Notes: generated by a model from the sequence alone, not told the origin. A stretch of 64,000 bases of DNA from Clostridia bacterium (GCA_017435305.1 JAFSFH010000012.1:169182-233181), one strand, 5' to 3'. Positions 37,829 to 45,819 are shown, counted from the stretch's first letter. Numbers and translations are program-made.

Positions 37829-39142
37829 TCACTCATCCAGACTGACAATGTCCTCATAAGTCTCACGACGGACGGCGACGTAGCTTTCGCCATCCCGAAG
37901 CATCACCACGGGAGGGCGGGGAATGCGGTTATAATTGGACGCCATCGAGTAATTATAGGCGCCGGTGGTCAGCACCGCCACCAGGTCGCCACGCTTCATA
38001 TCCTCCGGCAGATTCACCGCCGGCTGGATGATGTCGCCACTCTCGCAGCAGCGGCCCACCACATCCGCCACCATATCCCGGGGGGCGGTCATCTTGGCGG
38101 CGGGCAGTACGGTATACTCCGACTGATACAGGGCGTAGCGGGGGTTGTCGGTCATACCGCCGTCCACCGATACGTAATTCTTATATCCCTCGATCTTCTT
38201 CACCGCACCCACGGTGTAGAGGGTCAGACCCGCATCCGCCACGATAGAGCGACCGGGCTCCATATACACGTGGGGCATCGGGATGCCTGCGGCGGTCACC
38301 CGCTCCTTCATACGCTGTGCCACCTGACGGATATTGGCGGCAATGTCGATGACGGGGTCGTTTGCCGTATAGCGCACGCCGTAGCCGCCGCCGATGTCCA
38401 GTTTCTCCGTCACATAGCCCAAGGTGTCCTTCATCTCCTTGAGAAAGTCCACCATCACGTCCACCGTGGCGAAATACACCTCGGAATCAAACAGCTGGGA
38501 GCCGATATGACAGTGGAAGCCCTTCAGCTCCACCCCCGACGAGGTCAGCGCCTGTCGGGTGATATTGGCGGCATCACCGGTGACGATGGCGGAGCCGAAC
38601 TTGGAATCCGCCTTACCGGTGTTCACCTGCTCATAGGTGTGGCAGTCGATGCCGGGGGTGATGCGCAGTATCACCGCCTGGGTAACGCCGCGGCGGGTGG
38701 CGATCTCGCTGATGGCGGTCAATTCCTCGGGGTGATCCACCACGAAGGTGCCCACGCCCAGGTCCAGCGCCAGCTCGATGTCCGCATCGGTCTTGTTATT
38801 GGAATGAAAATACACCCGCTCCATCGGGAAACCGGCCTTATAGGCGGTGGTCATCTCGCCGCCGGACACCACGTCCACCGACAGACCCTCCTCGGCCATA
38901 ATGGCGTACATCCGCTTAAAGGCGCAGGCCTTGGAGGCGAACAGGGCGTGACCCTTGTCCCCAAAGCACTCGTGTAGGGTGTCCCGATAGATGCCCGCCA
39001 TCTTGCGGATGCGGTTTTCATCCATCAGGTAGAGGGGGGTGCCGTATCGTTCTGCCAGCTGGACGGTGTCCTGCCCTGCAAACAGCAGGCGGTCACCGCT
39101 GACCGACAGATTGTCGCAAATCAAATCTCTTGAAAAATCCAT
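37829..39142 (-). CDS. lysA: Diaminopimelate decarboxylase
   Basis: Last step of lysine synthesis, decarboxylating meso-diaminopimelate. It is a 437-residue fold-type III PLP enzyme: HALFASKACAFKRMYAIM (PLP lysine), SVDVVSGGEMTTAYKAGF, FHCHIGSQLFD, LDIGGGYGVRYT, MEPGRSIVADAGLTLYTVG, VDGGMTDNPRYALYQ and GRCCESGDII with the catalytic Cys, then AYNYSMASNYNRIPRPPVVML. It is third in dapA-ddh-lysA, 29 bp after ddh, and so falls under the lysine riboswitch. Confidence 0.97.
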   Translation of the reverse strand: MDFSRDLICDNLSVSGDRLLFAGQDTVQLAERYGTPLYLMDENRIRKMAGIYRDTLHECFGDKGHALFASKACAFKRMYAIMAEEGLSVDVVSGGEMTTAYKAGFPMERVYFHSNNKTDADIELALDLGVGTFVVDHPEELTAISEIATRRGVTQAVILRITPGIDCHTYEQVNTGKADSKFGSAIVTGDAANITRQALTSSGVELKGFHCHIGSQLFDSEVYFATVDVMVDFLKEMKDTLGYVTEKLDIGGGYGVRYTANDPVIDIAANIRQVAQRMKERVTAAGIPMPHVYMEPGRSIVADAGLTLYTVGAVKKIEGYKNYVSVDGGMTDNPRYALYQSEYTVLPAAKMTAPRDMVADVVGRCCESGDIIQPAVNLPEDMKRGDLVAVLTTGAYNYSMASNYNRIPRPPVVMLRDGESYVAVRRETYEDIVSLDE

Positions 39143-39171
39143 GGGAATAGAAATCCTTTCGATAGGGTCGC

Positions 39172-40149
39172 TTATAACATCGTCGCCCGCAATTCCTCGG
39201 CAGACAGGGGGGACAGGTCGGCGGGGGGAATGTCAAACACCGTCTTGCATCCCGTGTCGCCACGGTCTGCCGCCTTATACACCGCGCGGGCATAGGCCAC
39301 CAGCACGCTGGCGGTAAATTCGGGGTTGGAGTCCAGCTTCAGGCTGTACTCGATGGTGTGCTTATGCTCGCCATCCTTTCCGGTGGCACCGGTACGGATG
39401 ACGAAACCGCCGTGGGGAATGCCGCTGTGGTCCCATGCCATCTCCTGGGCGGAGATAAAGGTCACGGTGGTGTCGTAGTCGGCGAAGTAGTTGGGCATCG
39501 TCTTGATCTCCCGCTCAATGCGGGCGGTGTCAGCGCCCTCCTCGGCCACCACGTAGCACTCACGCAGATGCTTCTGGCGGGTGGTCAGATCGGGGTTGCT
39601 GCCCGACCGCACCGCCTCCAGAGCGGCGTCGATGGGCACGGTATACTGGCGGGCATCCACCACACCGTCAATGCGGCGGATGGCGTCGGAGTGGCCCTGA
39701 CTGACCCCGCGACCCCAGAAGGTATAATCCTTGCCGTTGGGCAGGATGGCGGAGGCGTACAGACGGTTCACCGAGAACATACCCGGGTCCCAGCCGCAGG
39801 AGATCAGCGCCACGTGACCGCTCTGCTTGGCCGCGGCATCCACCGCGGCAAAATGAGCGGGGATGGCGGCGTGGGTGTCAAAGCTGTCCACCACGTTAAA
39901 CTGTGCCGCCATAGCGGGGGTCATAGCGGGCAGGTCGGTGGCAGAGCCGCCGCACAGAATCAGCACGTCGATGCGGTCAACGTGATCAGAAAGCGTCGAG
40001 TCGTGGTATACGGGGGTATCAAAGAGAGTACGGACCGTGGCAGGATCACGGCGGGTAAACACGCCGTAAAGCTCCATATCGGGTGACTGCTGCAGGGCGC
40101 ACTCCACCCCGCGACCCAGATTGCCGTAACCGTAAATGGCGATTTTCAT
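39172..40149 (-). CDS. ddh: meso-Diaminopimelate dehydrogenase
   Basis: NADPH-dependent enzyme that makes meso-diaminopimelate directly from tetrahydrodipicolinate, bypassing the succinylase, acetylase and aminotransferase routes. It has 325 residues with MKIAIYGYGNLGRGVE (dinucleotide fold), FTRRDP, LCGGSATDLP, VVDSFDTHAAIPAHF, SCGWDPGMFSVNRLY, WGRGVSQGHSDAIRRIDGVVDARQYT and the C-terminal SLKLDSNPEFTASVLVAYARA. Its place between dapA and lysA indicates that this genome uses the one-step dehydrogenase variant. Confidence 0.96.
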   Translation of the reverse strand: MKIAIYGYGNLGRGVECALQQSPDMELYGVFTRRDPATVRTLFDTPVYHDSTLSDHVDRIDVLILCGGSATDLPAMTPAMAAQFNVVDSFDTHAAIPAHFAAVDAAAKQSGHVALISCGWDPGMFSVNRLYASAILPNGKDYTFWGRGVSQGHSDAIRRIDGVVDARQYTVPIDAALEAVRSGSNPDLTTRQKHLRECYVVAEEGADTARIEREIKTMPNYFADYDTTVTFISAQEMAWDHSGIPHGGFVIRTGATGKDGEHKHTIEYSLKLDSNPEFTASVLVAYARAVYKAADRGDTGCKTVFDIPPADLSPLSAEELRATML

Positions 40150-40190
40150 TAGAAACCACTCCTTTTTGCAAACTAATTTAGGAGATGTAG

Positions 40191-40212
40191 GGGGCGACGT
40201 CCTCGGCGCCCC
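40191..40212. repeat. Short GC-rich palindromic repeat (copy)
   Basis: GGGGCG-acgtcctcgg-CGCCCC hairpin between dapA and ddh; an identical 22-bp copy is at 43357-43378 and a relaxed form at 15249-15270. Confidence 0.65.
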
Positions 40213-40213
40213 G

Positions 40214-41098
40214 TTAGATCAAGCCTTGCTCGCGCATCAGCGCGTACATTTTCTCCGCGTTCTGCTGCTCCATGGGGGTCAGGGGCAGGCGCAGGTAATT
40301 CTCGCAAAAGCCCATCTTGGCCATCGCCGCCTTTACGGGGATGGGGTTGACCTCGCTGAACAGCGCGTCAATGAGGGGCAGCAGCTCCAGCTGCTTCTCA
40401 GTGGCGGCGGCGGTACTACCCTCCAGATAGTCGTGCACCATCTTGCTGGTGGCGGCGGGCATCACGTCGGACAGCACCGAGATCACGCCCTTGCCGCCCA
40501 AAGACAGCACGGGGACGATCTGGTCGTCGTTGCCGGAATAGATGTCGATCTTATCCCCGCACAGGTGCGCCACCTGGGCGATCTGGCTGATGTTGCCGGA
40601 CGCCTCCTTGATGGCCACGATGTTGGGGTGCTCTGCCAGCGCCGCCACGGTGGCGGGGGCGATGTTGCAGCCGGTGCGAGAGGGCACGTTGTACAGGATG
40701 CAGGGCACCGCGGACGCGTCGGCGATGTCGGTGAAGAACTTGATCAGGCCGTTCTGGGTAGCCTTGTTATAATAGGGGGTCACCAGCAATACGGCGTCGG
40801 CACCCACCTGACCCGCATACTTGGTCAGCTCGATGGCATAGGCGGTGTCGTTGGAGCCGGTGCCGGCGATGACGGGAACGCGACCCGCCACCCGCTCGAC
40901 GCAGTAGCGGATAACCTCCTTGTGCTCGTCGTCGGACAGAGTGGAGGCCTCGCCGGTGGTACCTGCCACCACGATGGCGTCGATGCCCTCGGCGATCTGC
41001 CAGTCGATCAGGCGACCGAACTGCTCGTAGTCCACGCCCTGCTCGGTGAGAGGGGTGACAATGGCGGTAGCGGCGCCGGTGAAGATGGTGTTTTTCAT
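40214..41098 (-). CDS. dapA: 4-Hydroxy-tetrahydrodipicolinate synthase
   Basis: Condenses pyruvate with aspartate semialdehyde at the entry of the lysine/diaminopimelate branch. It is a 294-residue TIM barrel with AIVTPLTEQGVDYEQF, VVAGTTGEASTLSDDEH, GTGSNDTAYAIELTKYA, TPYYNKATQNGL, ILYNVPSRTGCNI (catalytic Tyr), VAIKEASGN (Schiff-base Lys) and YSGNDDQIVPVLSLGGKGVISVLSDVMP. First gene of the operon, controlled by the riboswitch and terminator 30-250 bp upstream. Confidence 0.97.
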   Translation of the reverse strand: MKNTIFTGAATAIVTPLTEQGVDYEQFGRLIDWQIAEGIDAIVVAGTTGEASTLSDDEHKEVIRYCVERVAGRVPVIAGTGSNDTAYAIELTKYAGQVGADAVLLVTPYYNKATQNGLIKFFTDIADASAVPCILYNVPSRTGCNIAPATVAALAEHPNIVAIKEASGNISQIAQVAHLCGDKIDIYSGNDDQIVPVLSLGGKGVISVLSDVMPAATSKMVHDYLEGSTAAATEKQLELLPLIDALFSEVNPIPVKAAMAKMGFCENYLRLPLTPMEQQNAEKMYALMREQGLI

Positions 41099-41122
41099 AG
41101 TGATACATCCTTTCTATAACAC

Positions 41123-41150
41123 AAAAAAAGATAGCCATAACACGGCTATC
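41123..41150 (-). terminator. Riboswitch-controlled attenuator of dapA
   Basis: Stem GATAGCC/GGCTATC (41130-41150) followed on the minus strand by seven T residues, before the dapA start. Its 5' strand GGATAGC is complementary to GCTATCC in the 3' side of riboswitch P1, so the two structures are mutually exclusive. Confidence 0.9.
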
Positions 41151-41178
41151 CCTCATAACTCCAGTATATGGGTATGGT

Positions 41179-41343
41179 GGATAGCTCTCCGCATTTCTGC
41201 GACAGCAGGGCGGATATTCTCCGCACTGCCAGCCCACCGCCCGCCACGGCGAGGACTTCGGCATCGGCCCCTTTCCCCCACGGTCGCGGCGACCACCCAA
41301 GCGGGTCACGGCGGGGTACTGTTGACGCGATGCGCCTCTATCT
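41179..41343 (-). promoter_or_regulatory. Lysine riboswitch (L box)
   Basis: The minus strand carries the L-box pattern: P1 5' strand AGATAGAGGCGC (41343-41332), an AGTA segment, GGAAAGGGGCCGATGCCGAAG, CTGG, and the P1 3' strand GGAGAGCTATCC (41190-41179). It fits Rfam-type lysine riboswitches in length and order. Lysine binding should stabilise P1, release the attenuator and stop dapA-ddh-lysA transcription. This is recognised by eye, not by covariance search. Confidence 0.93.
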
Positions 41344-41350
41344 TGGCTTG

Positions 41351-41379
41351 AGTGTAACATAAACCCCTGCGGTTGTCAA
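41351..41379 (-). promoter_or_regulatory. dapA-ddh-lysA promoter
   Basis: Minus-strand -35 TTGACA (41379-41374), 17-bp spacer, -10 TACACT (41356-41351), placing the start just before riboswitch P1. Confidence 0.9.
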
Positions 41380-41429
41380 CATTTTTTGTTCTTTATTAAG
41401 GAATATGTGTGCATTATCCCCTTTTTCGG

Positions 41430-41459
41430 TTGACAAATCCGCCGCCGGTCTTGTATAAT
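41430..41459 (+). promoter_or_regulatory. tRNA-Ser promoter
   Basis: -35 TTGACA (41430-41435), 18-bp spacer, -10 TATAAT (41454-41459). Confidence 0.9.
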
Positions 41460-41473
41460 AGTCCCGTTGCTAT

Positions 41474-41561
41474 GGAGAGTTGTCCGAGTGGTCGAAGGTG
41501 CAGCACTCGAAATGCTGTGTCCCGAAAGGGACCTAGGGTTCGAATCCCTAACTCTCCGCCA
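41474..41561 (+). tRNA. tRNA-Ser (anticodon CGA)
   Basis: Class II tRNA with acceptor GGAGAGT/ACTCTCC, D arm, anticodon loop CTCGAAA (CGA at 34-36), a long variable arm (GTCCCGAAAGGGAC), T loop TTCGAAT, discriminator G and encoded CCA. It reads the serine codon UCG. Its 3' half is repeated downstream. Confidence 0.96.
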
Positions 41562-41832
41562 AAAGAAAATCCACCCCATTCGGGGTGGTTTTTCTTTTCA
41601 TAGATAGTGGTGAATGAAGAACCCTCGAAAAGGCCGCCCCGCGGCCTTTTCACAGGTTTTGCGTACAGAAACTGCCGACTATAGCTACCTCGGCGCAAAA
41701 CCGGGGTTCAGAATCCCTAACTCTCCGCCAAAAGAAAAGCCACCCCATCCGGGGTGGTTTTTCTTTTCGTAGATAGTGGCGTATGACAAACCCTCGAAAG
41801 GGGCGCACTGCGCCCTTTTCACAGGTTTTGCG
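41536..41832 (+). repeat. Tandem duplication starting in the tRNA-Ser T arm
   Basis: Unit 1 (41536-41663) and unit 2 (41704-41832) both run from GGGTTC(A)GAATCCCTA through the acceptor strand and CCA, a CCACCCC/GGGGTGG terminator with T run, TAGATAGTGG, a second hairpin and CACAGGTTTTGCG. The second hairpin differs but stays paired: AAAAGGCCGC/GCGGCCTTTT versus AAAGGGGCGC/GCGCCCTTTT (one mismatch). Unit 2 has one inserted base in the T loop and no 5' half, so it is not a tRNA gene. Confidence 0.85.
41567..41597 (+). terminator. tRNA-Ser terminator
   Basis: Stem CCACCCC/GGGGTGG with ATTC loop followed by TTTTTCTTTT, 6 bp after the encoded CCA. Confidence 0.88.
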
Positions 41833-41853
41833 GCGGCAACGTGGGATGACGGC

Positions 41854-41882
41854 TTGAATTTTGCGGTGAAATGGTATATAAT
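41854..41882 (+). promoter_or_regulatory. MATE transporter promoter
   Basis: -35 TTGAAT (41854-41859), 17-bp spacer, -10 TATAAT (41877-41882). Confidence 0.75.
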
Positions 41883-41917
41883 GTGTGTCACCATTTTTGA
41901 TTTAACGGAGCGAAATT

Positions 41918-43276
41918 ATGAACGATAACAAAGAAATGCTGGGCACGGCGCCGATCGGTAAACTGCTGTTTAAATTGGCGGTTCCCACGGTGGTGGCTCA
42001 GCTTATCAATATGCTGTACAACATCGTTGACCGCATCTATATCGGTCACATGCCGGGGGACGGAAGCCTTGCGCTGACGGGCGTGGGCGTGTGTATGCCG
42101 ATCATTATGATTATCTCGGCATTTGCCGCGCTGATCGCCTCCGGCGGTGCGCCCAAGGCATCTATCTGTATGGGCAAGGGCGACAACGATTCCGCCGAAA
42201 AAATTATGGGCGGTTGCTTTTCTCTGCAGCTGATCATCTCCGCTGTTCTGACCGCCGTTTTGCTGATTTGGAACAAAGATTTACTCTTGATGTTCGGCGC
42301 CAGCGAGAACACCATCGGGTACGCCAACGACTATATGAACATCTACGCTGTCGGTACGGTATTTGTTCAGTTAACGCTCGGTATGGGCGCCTTTATCACC
42401 GCGCAGGGCTACACCAAAATCAGTATGATCACGGTGCTGATCGGCGCTGTCAGCAATATCATTCTCGACCCCATATTTATTTTCGGCTTTAAGATGGGTG
42501 TCAAAGGCGCGGCGCTGGCCACCATCCTGTCCCAAGCCATTTCGTGCGTTTGGGTGCTTTTGTTCCTGTGCGGAAAGAAGACCTATCTGAAACTCAAAAA
42601 GCAGAATCTCCGCATAGACGGAAAGCTCGTTTTCCCTTGCATCGCACTGGGAACCGCCACCTTTATTATGCAGAGCAGCGAAAGCGTGATTTCGGTCTGC
42701 TTTAATTCCTCGCTCCTCAAATACGGCGGCGATATCGCCGTGGGCGCGATGACCATCCTCACCAGCGTGATGCAGTTTGCCATGCTCCCCATGCAAGGCA
42801 TCGCGCAGGGGGCACAGCCGATTTTGAGCTACAACTTCGGCGCCAAAAACGCGGAGCGCGTCAAGAAGACCTACAGGCTGTTGCTGGCATCCTGCCTTAC
42901 CTATTCCTTCGTCATTTGGGGCGCCATTATGCTGGTTCCTCAAATGTTTGCAGGCATATTTACGCCCGATGGGGCGCTCATTGACTTTACCGCAACGGCA
43001 CTGCGCGTTTACTGCGGCGTGCTGTGCATCTTCGGCATTCAGATCGCCTGCCAGATGACCTTTGTTTCCATCGGCAACGCGCCCTGCTCCATCATCGTTG
43101 CCATCGTGCGCAAGTTTGTGTTGCTGTTGCCGCTGATCTACGTTATGCCGCAACTGATGGCGGATAAGACGATGGGCGTTTACACGGCAGAGCCGGTGGC
43201 CGACCTGATCGCCGTCACCTTTACCGCGATCCTTTTCACCGTTCAGTTTAAGAAGGCGATGAAATCGTTAGCATAA
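41918..43276 (+). CDS. MATE family efflux transporter
   Basis: A 452-residue multidrug/toxin extrusion-type antiporter with twelve expected membrane segments in two similar halves. Half 1 begins GKLLFKLAVPTVVAQLINMLYNIVDRIYIGHMPGDGSLALTGVGVCMPI and half 2 has GTATFIMQSSESVISVCFN and LPMQGIAQGAQPILSYNFGAKN, both typical. The substrate cannot be read from sequence. Codon usage looks slightly less GC-biased than that of neighbours. Monocistronic. Confidence 0.93.
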   Translation: MNDNKEMLGTAPIGKLLFKLAVPTVVAQLINMLYNIVDRIYIGHMPGDGSLALTGVGVCMPIIMIISAFAALIASGGAPKASICMGKGDNDSAEKIMGGCFSLQLIISAVLTAVLLIWNKDLLLMFGASENTIGYANDYMNIYAVGTVFVQLTLGMGAFITAQGYTKISMITVLIGAVSNIILDPIFIFGFKMGVKGAALATILSQAISCVWVLLFLCGKKTYLKLKKQNLRIDGKLVFPCIALGTATFIMQSSESVISVCFNSSLLKYGGDIAVGAMTILTSVMQFAMLPMQGIAQGAQPILSYNFGAKNAERVKKTYRLLLASCLTYSFVIWGAIMLVPQMFAGIFTPDGALIDFTATALRVYCGVLCIFGIQIACQMTFVSIGNAPCSIIVAIVRKFVLLLPLIYVMPQLMADKTMGVYTAEPVADLIAVTFTAILFTVQFKKAMKSLA

Positions 43277-43481
43277 CTCGTCGGGGGTCGGAGTCTCTCT
43301 GCGGCTCGGTCCACCCGCCCCTACAAGGTCTATCCGACCTCGTTGCAAAAACGTAAGGGGCGACGTCCTCGGCGCCCCATCTCCAGTACCACCTCATCCG
43401 TCGCCTGCGGCGACACCTTCCCCTCAAGGGGAAGGCTGTGCGGGAGGGGACAGAGCCCCTCCCCTACGGACGAAATTCGAG
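43277..43481 (+). repeat. Composite of short palindromic repeats
   Basis: A string of hairpins without an ORF: the 22-bp GGGGCG...CGCCCC unit (43357-43378, identical to 40191-40212), GTCGCC-tgc-GGCGAC, CTTCCCCT-ca-AGGGGAAG and GGGAGGGG-acagag-CCCCTCCC flanked by CCCTAC. It is built from the same kind of parts as the larger cassettes. Confidence 0.65.
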
Positions 43482-43510
43482 TTGCGGCGTGATGCTTTTT
43501 GTGATACAAT
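43482..43510 (+). promoter_or_regulatory. Promoter of the zinc-ribbon gene
   Basis: -35 TTGCGG (43482-43487), 17-bp spacer, -10 TACAAT (43505-43510), directly after the repeat composite. Confidence 0.6.
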
Positions 43511-43532
43511 ATTATAGAAGGGGCGTGAGAAA

Positions 43533-43817
43533 ATGAAAATACACGGTGTTGTCCGCATCGGCAACAGACCTGTTCTTATGAAATGGGGCAAGCACTACTG
43601 TCCCGCCTGCAACGCACCACTGAAAAAAGTGCAAATCTCCCGAATCGTCAATTCTCATTCCGAGGATGCTAAGAACTTCAAATACAAAGATTACTTTGAT
43701 AATATGGTGGGAAATATCAAATTCATTTGGACGGAATACACCTGCGAAACCTGTCAAAAAGGATATTCCGTTGATGAAATCCATCAAGTGGAAAAGCAAA
43801 AAAGCAATAAACCATAA
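43533..43817 (+). CDS. Small zinc-ribbon-like hypothetical protein
   Basis: A 94-residue protein with two CxxC pairs 46 residues apart: HYCPACNAPL (C23, C26) and YTCETCQKGY (C72, C75), the spacing of a zinc ribbon. No other domain is recognised. It is noticeably more AT-rich than flanking genes, and its ribosome binding site (AGGGGCGTGAG) is only moderate. Isolated between repeats and a convergent operon. Could bind zinc for nucleic-acid or protein contact; no function can be assigned. Confidence 0.7.
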   Translation: MKIHGVVRIGNRPVLMKWGKHYCPACNAPLKKVQISRIVNSHSEDAKNFKYKDYFDNMVGNIKFIWTEYTCETCQKGYSVDEIHQVEKQKSNKP

Positions 43818-43818
43818 C

Positions 43819-43848
43819 AAAAGCCACCCCTTCTACGGGGTGGCTTTT
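43819..43848. terminator. Bidirectional terminator
   Basis: Stem AAAAGCCACCCC/GGGGTGGCTTTT between the convergent zinc-ribbon and epimerase genes; T tracts read in both directions. Confidence 0.88.
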
Positions 43849-43849
43849 G

Positions 43850-44605
43850 TCATGCCATTAACTGTTTGAGATTCGCCGCACTGATCGCGGCGCACTCCAT
43901 TTGGGTGCGGCCGCCGTTGGCGTGATCCTGCTCCACAATGAGCCATTCGGTGCCCACCGCCTCGGCGGCGGCCAGCAGAGCGGGCACGTCCTGCGTGCCC
44001 TCGCCCACGGGACAAAGCTCAAAATCATCGGTGCCGAAGATGCCGCGATAGTCCTTAATATGCACCGTGGGGGCGCGATGGGAATAGCGGCGCAGAAACG
44101 CCGCGGGATCGTAGCCGCCCGCCTTGACCCACGCCAAATCCAGCTGGGTCACCAACAGATCGGCGGGAATCTCCTCGTAGTACGCCACCAGCGCGCATCG
44201 GCCGTCGTCGGGTACGGTCTCCATCTCGTGATTGTGGTTGTGGTAGCCCAGCTGCAGGCCGAAAGAACGCATCCGCTCACCCAGCACACGGAATTTGTCG
44301 ATATTATCCGCCAAAAAAGCGGCGTCGGTGGGTTTGTGAAACCAGGGAATGACCACGTATTTCATCCCCGTGGCGGCATAGTCCTCCATCAGCGCATCGT
44401 CCCACATCACATCCGCGCCCACGTGGGCGCTGACCAATGCCAGTCCCACCTCGTCCAGCACCGCCTTGACCTGCACCGCGGTCATCCCGTAGGTACCCGC
44501 CAGCTCCACGCCGTCATAGCCCATCTGCTTGAGGTCGCGCATACACTGAACAAAATCCGCCTCGGCGGCGTCGCGAACCGAGTAAGCCTGTATCGCCAGC
44601 TTCAT
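43850..44605 (-). CDS. Sugar phosphate isomerase/epimerase (AP-endonuclease-2 TIM barrel)
   Basis: A 251-residue xylose-isomerase-like TIM barrel. It begins KLAIQAYSVRDAAEADFVQCMRDLKQMGYDGVELAG; metal-site motifs are YHNHNHEME, TQLDLAWVKAGG, TVHIKDYRG, VGEGTQDVPALL and LIVEQDHANGG. Such proteins often act on inositols or rare sugars, and the coupled Gfo/Idh/MocA oxidoreductase supports a small sugar-derivative pathway. The ATG at 44605 lies one base after the upstream stop; a TTG at 44614 would overlap it. Substrate unknown. Confidence 0.88.
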   Translation of the reverse strand: MKLAIQAYSVRDAAEADFVQCMRDLKQMGYDGVELAGTYGMTAVQVKAVLDEVGLALVSAHVGADVMWDDALMEDYAATGMKYVVIPWFHKPTDAAFLADNIDKFRVLGERMRSFGLQLGYHNHNHEMETVPDDGRCALVAYYEEIPADLLVTQLDLAWVKAGGYDPAAFLRRYSHRAPTVHIKDYRGIFGTDDFELCPVGEGTQDVPALLAAAEAVGTEWLIVEQDHANGGRTQMECAAISAANLKQLMA

Positions 44606-44606
44606 C

Positions 44607-45653
44607 TTACTCAAAGGGGATCACCTGCCCCGTCTTTGCGGATTCAAACACCGCCTCAATGAGCCGCATCACACGAGTCATCTGGGGCAGGGTGACCAGC
44701 AGATCCTCCTTGCTCTCCAAATGGGCGGTGATATTGCGGTAATACTCGGTCATATCCGGCCACAGGTCGGGCACCTCCACCTCCTGAATGGTGTCCTGAC
44801 GGCGGGGAGCCATGGTCTTGGTCAGACCGGCGGCGGTGACCACCGGCTGAACGTCCTTTTCGTCCTTGCCCTTGGCGCAGATGACCTTGACGTCGTTGCC
44901 CCAGTTATCCATCCACATGGTGCCGTCCTGACCCAAAATCAGCCAGCGGGGCAGGGTGATGAAATTGCTGGTGCCCACGTCCACCAGATAGTGAACGCCG
45001 TTATCAAACAACAAATCCACCATAAAGCCGTCGTCCGCCAACTGGTTGGTGACGTAATTGAGGGTGGCGTACACCGATTTTATCTTCGCGTCGGGGTACA
45101 GCATCGCCGCCTGATCGATGAGGTGGATGCCCCAGTCGTATACCATACCGCCGCCCTGCTTCGGATCCTGACGCCAGTCGCCGGGGATGCCGTGGGCGCC
45201 GTGGACACGGCTCTCGATGCGGTAGATGGGACCCAGCGTGCCCTGTTCCATGATGTATTTCAGCAGGAAATAACCCCGATCCCACCGACGATTCTGGTGA
45301 ACGGTGAGGAATCGGTCAGCCTTTTCGGCGGCGGCCTTCATCTCCTCCAGGTCCGCCACCGACAGGGTGACCGGCTTTTCACAGATGACGTGCTTGCCCG
45401 CCTGCAGCGCCTGAATGGCAATGGGCTTGTGCAGGTCGTTGGGGGTGGCTATCAACACCAGCTCCAGCTCGTCGTCCGCCAGCAGGTCCTCTAAACTCTC
45501 GTACGCGTGCAGACCCAACTCGCGGGCGTATTCCCGACGGCACTCACGGATATCCCAGATACCCTTGGCCACCACGTCCTGCCCTTTCAGCAGATTCTTG
45601 AAATGGTAGGTGCCCATTCCGCCGAAGCCGATGATGCCCATTTTGTGTTGCAT
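44607..45653 (-). CDS. Gfo/Idh/MocA family oxidoreductase
   Basis: A 348-residue NAD(P)-dependent dehydrogenase: GIIGFGGMGTYHFKNL (Rossmann), ELVLIATPNDLHKPIAIQALQAGKHVICEKPVTLSVADLEEM with the conserved EKP lysine, HQNRRWDRGYFLLK, RIESRVHGAHGIPGDWRQDPKQGGGMVYDWGIHLIDQAAML with the catalytic Asp/His pair. Start at the ATG 45653 with GGAGG eight bases upstream. First gene of a two-gene operon with the epimerase. Substrate not assignable. Confidence 0.92.
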   Translation of the reverse strand: MQHKMGIIGFGGMGTYHFKNLLKGQDVVAKGIWDIRECRREYARELGLHAYESLEDLLADDELELVLIATPNDLHKPIAIQALQAGKHVICEKPVTLSVADLEEMKAAAEKADRFLTVHQNRRWDRGYFLLKYIMEQGTLGPIYRIESRVHGAHGIPGDWRQDPKQGGGMVYDWGIHLIDQAAMLYPDAKIKSVYATLNYVTNQLADDGFMVDLLFDNGVHYLVDVGTSNFITLPRWLILGQDGTMWMDNWGNDVKVICAKGKDEKDVQPVVTAAGLTKTMAPRRQDTIQEVEVPDLWPDMTEYYRNITAHLESKEDLLVTLPQMTRVMRLIEAVFESAKTGQVIPFE

Positions 45654-45683
45654 AACGATTCCTCCTTTGAGGTGATTTTTTCC

Positions 45684-45713
45684 ATTATACCACTCGCAGG
45701 ATAAAAAGACCAA
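45684..45713 (-). promoter_or_regulatory. Oxidoreductase/epimerase operon promoter
   Basis: Minus-strand -35 TTGGTC (45713-45708), 18-bp spacer, -10 TATAAT (45689-45684). The -35 is weak. Confidence 0.6.
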
Positions 45714-45741
45714 CGTTTCTGCGAAAAAACCACTTGACGAT

Positions 45742-45770
45742 TTGCAAAAAAAATCATATTGTGATATAGT
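45742..45770 (+). promoter_or_regulatory. yfcE promoter
   Basis: -35 TTGCAA (45742-45747), 17-bp spacer, -10 TATAGT (45765-45770). Confidence 0.7.
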
Positions 45771-45819
45771 GAAAACGACGAAACGGGGCAACGCCGTCCC
45801 GATACAAAGGAGCGTAACG

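Noticed and set aside
41123..41343. T-box leader before dapA
   Set aside because: There is no T-box sequence or specifier loop, whereas the conserved L-box segments (AGAGGCGC, GCCGAAG, GGAGAGCTATC) are in the right order.
41690..41731. Second tRNA-Ser gene in the duplicated unit
   Set aside because: Only the T arm and 3' acceptor strand are present, with an inserted base in the T loop; there is no D arm, anticodon arm or matching 5' acceptor strand.
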